DNA of 11,638 bases from an uncultured Collinsella sp. (GTDB lineage: Bacteria; Actinomycetota; Coriobacteriia; Coriobacteriales; Coriobacteriaceae): positions 1 through 11,638 of the forward strand of contig UREE01000064.1 of NCBI GenBank assembly GCA_900546825.1, written 5' to 3'. Positions 8,071-11,638 of this stretch are shown here, piece after piece (position 1 is the stretch's first letter; each line of letters begins with the position of its first letter). The notes under the pieces were generated by a model, which was given only the letters and a program-made list of their open reading frames with translations, did no database searches and was not told the origin of the DNA. Both the position numbers and the translations under genes were made by a program.

Positions 8071-8709
8071 GTGGCAAACGAGAGCAATAAGGAACTGACG
8101 AGTGTTTGGACGCCCGCCAACATCGTGACGTGCGTTCGCATCGTCTTTATCCCGGTGTTCATGATCGTGTCGGCGCTTTCTCACACGAGTGTTGCCGGTA
8201 CGGATTGGAGCACCTTCGACGGCCCGCTCGCCGCCGCTGCCTTCATTCTGTATGTGATCCTGTCGTGCACCGATAAGGTCGACGGTTATCTGGCGCGTTC
8301 GCGCAACGAGATCACCGACTTCGGTAAATTCTTGGACCCCATCGCCGATAAGCTGCTCGTGTTCTCGGCCCTGCTGCTGTTCTTGGATTTTGGCGCGGTG
8401 ACCGTGTGGTCCGTGTTCATTATCCTGTTCCGTGAGCTTCTGGTGAGCGCCCTTCGCATGGTCGCGAGTGCGGCTGGTGTGGTCGTTGCGGCCGATAAGC
8501 TCGGCAAGTACAAGACGGCGACCACGATGGTCTCCATCTGCGGTTACCTGTGCGTTTTTGCTATGGCCGGCTTGCACCTTGGCCCGGTGGCGCTGACGCT
8601 CGGCATCTACTCGGTGTCGCGCTTCCTGTATGCCGTTGCCGTTGTCTTGACCGTTATCTCGGGCGCCCAGTACTTCTGGAACTGCCGCAAGATCGTCTTT
8701 TCGGTCTAG
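8071..8709 (+). CDS. pgsA: CDP-diacylglycerol--glycerol-3-phosphate 3-phosphatidyltransferase
   Basis: PgsA is an integral membrane enzyme. It transfers the phosphatidyl group from CDP-diacylglycerol to glycerol 3-phosphate, the committed step to phosphatidylglycerol and cardiolipin. The CDP-alcohol phosphatidyltransferase signature D-x2-DG-x2-AR-x8-G-x3-D-x3-D is complete: D68, D71, G72, A75, R76, G85, D89 and D93. Several hydrophobic segments flank it. The N-terminal WTPANIVTCVRIVFIP block is typical of bacterial PgsA rather than phosphatidylserine or inositol-phosphate synthases. The GTG start at 8071 is preceded by GGAGAG (8061-8066), whose first base is the last base of the rimO stop, so expression is likely coupled to rimO. 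The length, 212 residues, is slightly above the usual 180-200. Confidence 0.94.
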   Translation: MANESNKELTSVWTPANIVTCVRIVFIPVFMIVSALSHTSVAGTDWSTFDGPLAAAAFILYVILSCTDKVDGYLARSRNEITDFGKFLDPIADKLLVFSALLLFLDFGAVTVWSVFIILFRELLVSALRMVASAAGVVVAADKLGKYKTATTMVSICGYLCVFAMAGLHLGPVALTLGIYSVSRFLYAVAVVLTVISGAQYFWNCRKIVFSV

Positions 8710-8721
8710 GTCCTGGTGGGT

Positions 8722-9252
8722 ATGACGGACTCTTTTGAGCAGATTTCCGCACATAACGAGGAGCTGGCGCGCGATATCGTCGAGCGCGCGAGCGCTCGGG
8801 GTGTGACGGTTTCGACGGCTGAGTCGCTGACGGCGGGTATGATCGCCTCGACGATTGCGGATATCCCGGGCGCCTCGGCGGTGCTGCGTGGCGGTGCGGT
8901 GACCTACTGCGATGAGATTAAGCATCGCGTGCTGGGTGTTGAGCAGGAGACGCTCGACCGCTACACCGCGGTGTCGCATCAAACTGCGCGCGAGATGGCG
9001 TCGAGTTCGCTGGAACTGTACCAGAGCGATATTGCAGTGAGCGCAACGGGTTATGCCGGCCCCGGCGGTGGTACTGAGGACGATCCTGCTGGCACTTTCT
9101 ATATTGGCTGGGCACATCGTTCCGCCGATGGGGGAGTGCCGGTCGTGGACTCTGTGCGCTGCCACTATGAGGGCGACCGTTCGTGTGTTCGTGCCCATGC
9201 GGTCACGGAGGCATTGGGTCGCATTGCCCTTGTGCTCAACTCTATGGAATAG
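8722..9252 (+). CDS. cinA: CinA C-terminal-type nicotinamide-nucleotide amidohydrolase (PncC)
   Basis: This is the stand-alone amidase domain (about 176 residues) corresponding to the C-terminal half of full-length CinA. The N-terminal MoeA/CoABP-like half is absent, with no remnant upstream. The family deamidates nicotinamide mononucleotide to nicotinate mononucleotide in pyridine-nucleotide salvage. Visible motifs are VSTAESLTAGMIASTIADIPGAS, GGAVTYCDEIKHRVLGV, AVSHQTAREMA and the glycine-rich VSATGYAGPGGG. The usual AESxTGG reads AESLTAG here. Two starts are possible. ATG 8722 is preferred because AGGT (8708-8711) lies ten bases upstream; GTG 8716 would add two residues with only four bases of spacing. 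The gene is six or twelve bases behind pgsA and is followed by a strong terminator, so it ends the operon. Location next to recA is conserved in Gram-positives. Confidence 0.93.
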   Translation: MTDSFEQISAHNEELARDIVERASARGVTVSTAESLTAGMIASTIADIPGASAVLRGGAVTYCDEIKHRVLGVEQETLDRYTAVSHQTAREMASSSLELYQSDIAVSATGYAGPGGGTEDDPAGTFYIGWAHRSADGGVPVVDSVRCHYEGDRSCVRAHAVTEALGRIALVLNSME

Positions 9253-9259
9253 ACGTGTT

Positions 9260-9285
9260 TTAAGGGGCCTCCGGGCCCCTTAATT
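9260..9285 (+). terminator. Intrinsic terminator after cinA
   Basis: TTAAGGGGCC (9260-9269), loop TCCG (9270-9273) and GGCCCCTTAA (9274-9283) form a perfect 10-bp stem, followed by TT. The GC-rich core and tight tetraloop make a strong hairpin. T-rich ends on both sides suggest it could work in either direction, but no convergent gene is present. It separates the RNase J-cinA operon from recA-recX. Confidence 0.88.
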
Positions 9286-9380
9286 GTGGAGATAGGGACC
9301 TCCGGCGAATTTTATCTTTGTGCAGGTAGTTGTCGTATTTTTCCTCGCCATGATTTTCTTGGTTCGCCTGCGGTCAAGCA

Positions 9381-9424
9381 TTTGGTCAGTGTTTGGTCGG
9401 CGTTTGGTTGGGTTTTGGAAAGAC
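9381..9424 (+). repeat. Four 11-bp-phased TTTGG repeats upstream of the recA promoter
   Basis: Four consecutive 11-bp units start at 9381, 9392, 9403 and 9414: TTTGGTCAGTG, TTTGGTCGGCG, TTTGGTTGGGT and TTTGGAAAGAC. The first five bases are identical in all four and the rest drift. Weaker GGT positions at 9361 and 9372 extend the pattern upstream. One repeat per helical turn puts the cores on the same DNA face, starting 70 bases and ending about 27 bases before the -35 box. The array could be a cooperative protein-binding site or a curved/upstream element. No function is known to me. Confidence 0.6.
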
Positions 9425-9450
9425 CGCCTGCATATGATTGGCCTGAACGG

Positions 9451-9479
9451 TTGACCACGAACAGCCGTTCGTTTATTAT
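9451..9479 (+). promoter_or_regulatory. recA promoter (sigma-70/SigA type)
   Basis: TTGACC (9451-9456) as -35 and TATTAT (9474-9479) as -10 are separated by exactly 17 bases. Each differs from consensus at one position. Transcription would start near 9486, giving a short leader of about 24 nt that contains the ribosome binding site. The LexA box fills the spacer. Confidence 0.88.
9457..9472. promoter_or_regulatory. LexA (SOS) operator
   Basis: ACGAACAGCCGTTCGT has 6-bp arms ACGAAC/GTTCGT around AGCC and contains the Gram-positive SOS core GAAC-N4-GTTC without mismatch. It sits between the -35 and -10 boxes, where bound LexA would block RNA polymerase directly. The lexA gene is not in this window. 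One box here would control both recA and recX. Confidence 0.92.
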
Positions 9480-9496
9480 CGATGCAGGTTGTTAAG

Positions 9497-9502
9497 AGGA
9501 GG
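9497..9502 (+). promoter_or_regulatory. Strong ribosome binding site that fixes the recA start
   Basis: AGGAGG lies seven bases before ATG 9510. The frame is open back to a TTG at 9489, but using that codon would translate the ribosome binding site itself and leave almost no leader after the predicted transcription start. Confidence 0.9.
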
Positions 9503-9509
9503 GCTATTC

Positions 9510-10658
9510 ATGGCCAAGAATTCAGGTCCCGTACGTACCGTTCATGCTCGCACGACGGGTAAAGAGCGCGATGAGATGATCGCCACCACCAAGGCCGAGA
9601 TCGAGAAGAAATTCGGCCAGGGTTCCATCATGAGGTACGGCGACGGTGGTCCCGAGCTCGAGGTCGAGGCCATTCCCACGGGCGCCCTGGCCCTCGATGC
9701 CGCGCTGGGTATCGGCGGCGTGCCGCGCGGCCGTATCGTCGAGATTTACGGTCCTGAGTCCTCCGGTAAGACGACGCTTTCGCTCGAGATCCTGGCCGAG
9801 GCCCAGGCAATGGGTGGCGTTGTGGCATTTATCGATGCCGAGCACGCGCTTGATCCCACGTATGCCGCGCGCATCGGCGTGGATATCGACGAGGTGCTCA
9901 TTTCCCAGCCCGATACGGGCGAGCAGGCGCTTGAGATTGTTGACATGCTCGTGCGTTCCGGCGCCATCGATGCCATCGTCGTCGACTCCGTCGCCGCGCT
10001 GACCCCGCGTGCCGAGATCGAGGGAGAAATCGGCGACACTACGGTCGGTCTTCAGGCTCGCCTGATGAGCCAGGCGCTCCGCAAGCTCGCCGGCTCGCTG
10101 TCTAAGTCCAACACGACGTGCATCTTCATTAACCAGCTGCGTGAGAAGATCGGCGTCATGTTCGGCAACCCCGAGACCACGACGGGCGGCCGCGCCCTTA
10201 AATTCTTCTCTTCGGTGCGTATCGACATTCGCCGTATCGATAGCATTAAGCTTAAGGACGAGGTTATCGGTAACCGCGTGCGCGCTAAGGTCGTTAAGAA
10301 CAAGGTGGCAGCTCCGTTCCGTTCTGCTGAGTTCGACATTATGTACGGTACGGGCATCTCTAAGGAGGGCTCGATTCTGGACATGGCTGTCGAGTGCGGC
10401 ATTTGCAAGAAGATGGGCTCCTGGTTTGCCTATGGCGAGGACAAGCTCGGCAACGGTCGCGAGGCCGCCAAGGCGTTCCTGCGCGAACACCCCGATTGCG
10501 CCGACGAGATTGAGCATAAGGTCCGTCTTGCCTGCGGGCTTGAGTTTGATGACGATGCTCCGTCCGAGGTAGAGCTGACCGATCAGCCTGCGCCTGAGGA
10601 GTTCGATGAGCTCTATGCCATTGACGGCTCCGCCATGCTCGATGATGACGACGAGTAG
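9510..10658 (+). CDS. recA: Recombinase RecA
   Basis: RecA forms ATP-dependent filaments on single-stranded DNA. It drives homologous pairing and strand exchange and stimulates LexA self-cleavage. The protein has 382 residues. After an N-terminal extension of about 20 residues come KFGQGSIMRYG (35-44), Walker A GPESSGKTT (81-89), Walker B IVVDSVAAL (156-164) with loop L1 residues following, the NQLREKIGVMFGNPETTTGG block covering loop L2 (about 208-227), and GRALKFFSSVRIDIRR. The C-terminal tail ends in an acidic run (DDDDE), the usual autoinhibitory tail. ATG 9510 is chosen over upstream TTG 9489 because of AGGAGG at 9497-9502. No clgR-type regulator lies between cinA and recA, unlike many other actinomycetes. 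recX follows after 11 bases without a terminator, so both share the LexA-controlled promoter. Confidence 0.98.
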   Translation: MAKNSGPVRTVHARTTGKERDEMIATTKAEIEKKFGQGSIMRYGDGGPELEVEAIPTGALALDAALGIGGVPRGRIVEIYGPESSGKTTLSLEILAEAQAMGGVVAFIDAEHALDPTYAARIGVDIDEVLISQPDTGEQALEIVDMLVRSGAIDAIVVDSVAALTPRAEIEGEIGDTTVGLQARLMSQALRKLAGSLSKSNTTCIFINQLREKIGVMFGNPETTTGGRALKFFSSVRIDIRRIDSIKLKDEVIGNRVRAKVVKNKVAAPFRSAEFDIMYGTGISKEGSILDMAVECGICKKMGSWFAYGEDKLGNGREAAKAFLREHPDCADEIEHKVRLACGLEFDDDAPSEVELTDQPAPEEFDELYAIDGSAMLDDDDE

Positions 10659-10669
10659 CGGTTACGCTC

Positions 10670-11362
10670 ATGTCGTATACGGTGACCGAGGCCACGGTCG
10701 TCTTTCCCGATAAGAAGGCGGCCTCCTCGTTCTCGAGCGGGTATGCGTCTAAAAAGCCCTGCGCGCATATCGATTGTGAGCTTGAGGACGGTTTTGAGCG
10801 GTCCATTTGGATTCCCGTGCGGGTCGCGCGCCTGTATGTCAAAAACCGCCCTGATCTTCCCTGTGATTGGGACAACTTTCGTGAGGCGGTGCAGTTCATC
10901 GAGCGTAAATGTGCACTTACCATGGTGACCGAGATGTTATCGCGCCGCGACCATGCGACGGGTGAGGTCCGTGACAAGCTGGCTAGCTACGGCTTTCACC
11001 AGCCCTCGATCGATTTCGCCGTCGAGCGCGCCACCGAGTATCGCTTTTTAGACGAGAACCGCTTTTGCTCGTACTTTATCGAGGAACGCAAGCGGCGCGG
11101 TTGGGGACAGCGCAAAATCGAGACCGAGCTCAAGCGTCGTCATGTCGTGCTCGATGACATTCCCGGTTATCCTGAGGAATATTTTGCCGTCGAAGACGAT
11201 TTGGCGCGTGCGTCAGCCCTACTTGCCAAGCGGCGTGTTCCAGAGACTCGCGGATTCGAAAAACTGGTTCGGTTTTTGATGGGCAAGGGCTTCTCGTATC
11301 ACATCGCCGCCGATGCCGTTAAGGCACGCCTCGATGCCGAATGCGAGGAATGTGCGGTTTAG
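10670..11362 (+). CDS. recX: Regulatory protein RecX
   Basis: RecX binds RecA filaments and limits their extension or activity. The protein has 230 residues. Residues 1-75 are a poorly conserved N-terminal part typical of longer RecX proteins. The three-helix RecX repeats follow: ALTMVTEMLSRRDHATGEVRDKLASYGF, then EYRFLDENRFCSYFIEERKRRGWGQRKIETEL, and a C-terminal FEKLVRFLMGKGFSYHIAADAV. The match rests on these spaced patterns and on the position directly after recA. No clear Shine-Dalgarno precedes ATG 10670 (GCGGTTACGCTC), so translation is probably weak or coupled to recA, keeping RecX well below RecA. Two TTA codons (10937, 11048), one TCA (11213) and one CTA (11219) occur; these are absent from yajQ, rimO, pgsA and cinA. 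Confidence 0.93.
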   Translation: MSYTVTEATVVFPDKKAASSFSSGYASKKPCAHIDCELEDGFERSIWIPVRVARLYVKNRPDLPCDWDNFREAVQFIERKCALTMVTEMLSRRDHATGEVRDKLASYGFHQPSIDFAVERATEYRFLDENRFCSYFIEERKRRGWGQRKIETELKRRHVVLDDIPGYPEEYFAVEDDLARASALLAKRRVPETRGFEKLVRFLMGKGFSYHIAADAVKARLDAECEECAV

Positions 11363-11399
11363 GCATATGCGTTTTGTGGTCCTGCCGTTCACCGCGTTT
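11363..11399. other. Short non-coding gap after recX
   Basis: No supported gene or signal in these bases. They lie between the recX stop and the terminator-like hairpin, and reading frames here show no similarity to the downstream kinase fragment. Confidence 0.5.
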
Positions 11400-11426
11400 T
11401 AGCCGCCGTGCTGGGGCTATTTATTT
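11400..11426 (+). terminator. Probable intrinsic terminator after recX
   Basis: TAGCC (11400-11404) pairs with GGCTA (11415-11419), and CC (11406-11407) with GG (11413-11414) around one bulged G and a five-base loop. TTTATTT follows (11420-11426). The stem is imperfect, so termination may be partial. The T-tract runs into the -35 box of the next promoter. Confidence 0.55.
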
Positions 11427-11453
11427 GACAGTTGTTGCGGTTCAACGTACGAT
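11425..11453 (+). promoter_or_regulatory. Sigma-70-type promoter facing the kinase fragment
   Basis: A consensus TTGACA (11425-11430) and TACGAT (11448-11453) are separated by exactly 17 bases. Transcription would begin near 11460 and read into the frame at 11477-11638. The -35 is a perfect match, better than that of recA. Confidence 0.7.
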
Positions 11454-11464
11454 AAACACTGTCA
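11426..11464. repeat. Inverted repeat TGACAGT / ACTGTCA spanning the promoter
   Basis: TGACAGT (11426-11432) overlaps the -35 box, and its exact reverse complement ACTGTCA (11458-11464) covers the likely transcription start. Centre-to-centre distance is 32 bases, about three helical turns. It could be a pair of half-sites for a repressor or looping regulator. A 7-bp match over this distance can also arise by chance. Confidence 0.45.
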
Positions 11465-11476
11465 TTTGCTTTGTGA

Positions 11477-11638
11477 TATGTGCTCATCTGTGATGAGTTT
11501 GTTTATATGGATCGCAGCCATCTTCAGGGAATATTGTCTAATCTTATGGGAAATGCAGTTAAATATAACAGACCAGGCGGCTTTGTCCAAACCGATATCA
11601 CAATGGACAGCACAAGTCTTTCAATTCGTGTGGAAGAC
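11477..11638 (+). CDS. Partial histidine-kinase ATPase (HATPase_c) fragment, lacking its N-terminal part; possible pseudogene
   Basis: The frame opens after TGA (11474-11476) and runs off the window; the first ATG is at 11507. It reads MDRSHLQGILSNLMGNAVKY, then NRPGG and SIRVED. This is the N-box region of sensor kinases (LxxILxNLxxNAVKYN, which binds ATP and Mg) leading to the strand before the expected G1 motif. Family-like sequence begins upstream of the ATG (VLICDEFVY, resembling the strand before the N-box), so the ancestral protein extended further. No sensor, HAMP or phospho-acceptor histidine region is found upstream in any frame. Base composition also shifts: 57 of the last 138 bases are G or C (41%), with ATA, AGA, ACA and TCA codons, against roughly 60% in the neighbours. 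Possibilities are a remnant, a truncated gene using GTG 11480 or ATG 11507, or a deliberate ATPase-only protein. Confidence 0.65.
11483..11497 (+). repeat. Small hairpin CTCATC-TGT-GATGAG before the kinase fragment
   Basis: A perfect 6-bp stem with a 3-nt loop is followed by TTTGTTTAT, a weak terminator-like arrangement. It lies inside the open frame upstream of ATG 11507, and its GATGAG arm is also the only ribosome-binding-like sequence for that ATG. It may be incidental. Confidence 0.35.

Noticed and set aside
6157..9198. 1013-residue minus-strand open frame
   Set aside because: It is codon-aligned antisense to four well-recognised genes, has biased His/Arg/Asp/Gly/Leu-rich low-information composition, and matches no family I recognise. 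Absence of TTA/CTA/TCA sense codons explains it.
9311..9493. Resemblance between 9311-9331 and 9472-9493 (TTTAT...TGCAGGTnGTT)
   Set aside because: About 15 of 21 positions match. No -35 element accompanies the upstream copy, so a duplicated promoter or leader is not supported.
9286..9495. 69-codon plus-strand open frame between cinA and recA
   Set aside because: It would cover the phased repeats, the promoter, the LexA box and the recA leader. It has no ribosome binding site and no recognisable sequence.
9489..9509. Upstream TTG start for recA
   Set aside because: It would place the strong AGGAGG ribosome binding site inside the coding region; ATG 9510 is well spaced from it.

Overview
The window is a dense, almost entirely plus-strand housekeeping block from a high-G+C Gram-positive bacterium. 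Gene order (RNase J, FtsK, RodZ-like protein, YajQ, RimO, PgsA, CinA/PncC, RecA, RecX), the codon use and the protein sequences suggest an actinomycete of the class Coriobacteriia, probably a Collinsella-like gut species. That assignment is inference from pattern recognition, not from a search.

Layout. Bases 1-205 are a leader containing a perfect hairpin in front of the RNase J gene (206-1873). ftsK (TTG start, 1875-4649) and a rodZ-like gene (4649-6160) follow with a 1-nt gap and a 1-nt overlap. Next come yajQ (6187-6684), rimO (6712-8061), pgsA (8071-8709) and cinA/pncC (8722-9252). No internal terminator was seen, so these seven genes look like one transcription unit. It ends at a strong hairpin terminator (9260-9285).

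The gap before recA (9286-9509) holds four 11-bp-phased TTTGG repeats and then a near-consensus promoter. A perfect GAAC-N4-GTTC LexA box lies exactly in its 17-bp spacer. recA (9510-10658) and recX (10670-11362) form an SOS-controlled pair ending at a weaker terminator.

The last ~210 bases change character. A TTGACA-N17-TACGAT promoter sits inside a TGACAGT/ACTGTCA dyad and faces an AT-richer reading frame. That frame encodes the N-box of a histidine-kinase ATPase domain but has no dimerisation domain upstream. It runs off the window and is either a truncated gene or a remnant.

How the genes fit together. The first operon combines RNA turnover (RNase J), chromosome segregation at division (FtsK), cell-shape scaffolding (RodZ-like), ribosome modification (RimO), phosphatidylglycerol synthesis (PgsA) and pyridine-nucleotide salvage (PncC). 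recA-recX supplies recombination and its modulator. The ftsK-rodZ-rimO-pgsA-cinA-recA-recX core is a known conserved cluster in Gram-positives. I see no evidence of a new multi-gene system. The points worth checking are regulatory (phased repeats before recA, promoter dyad at the 3' end) and protein-level (a duplicated 12-residue motif in the FtsK linker, an Arg/Gly-rich RodZ linker, and the orphan kinase ATPase fragment).
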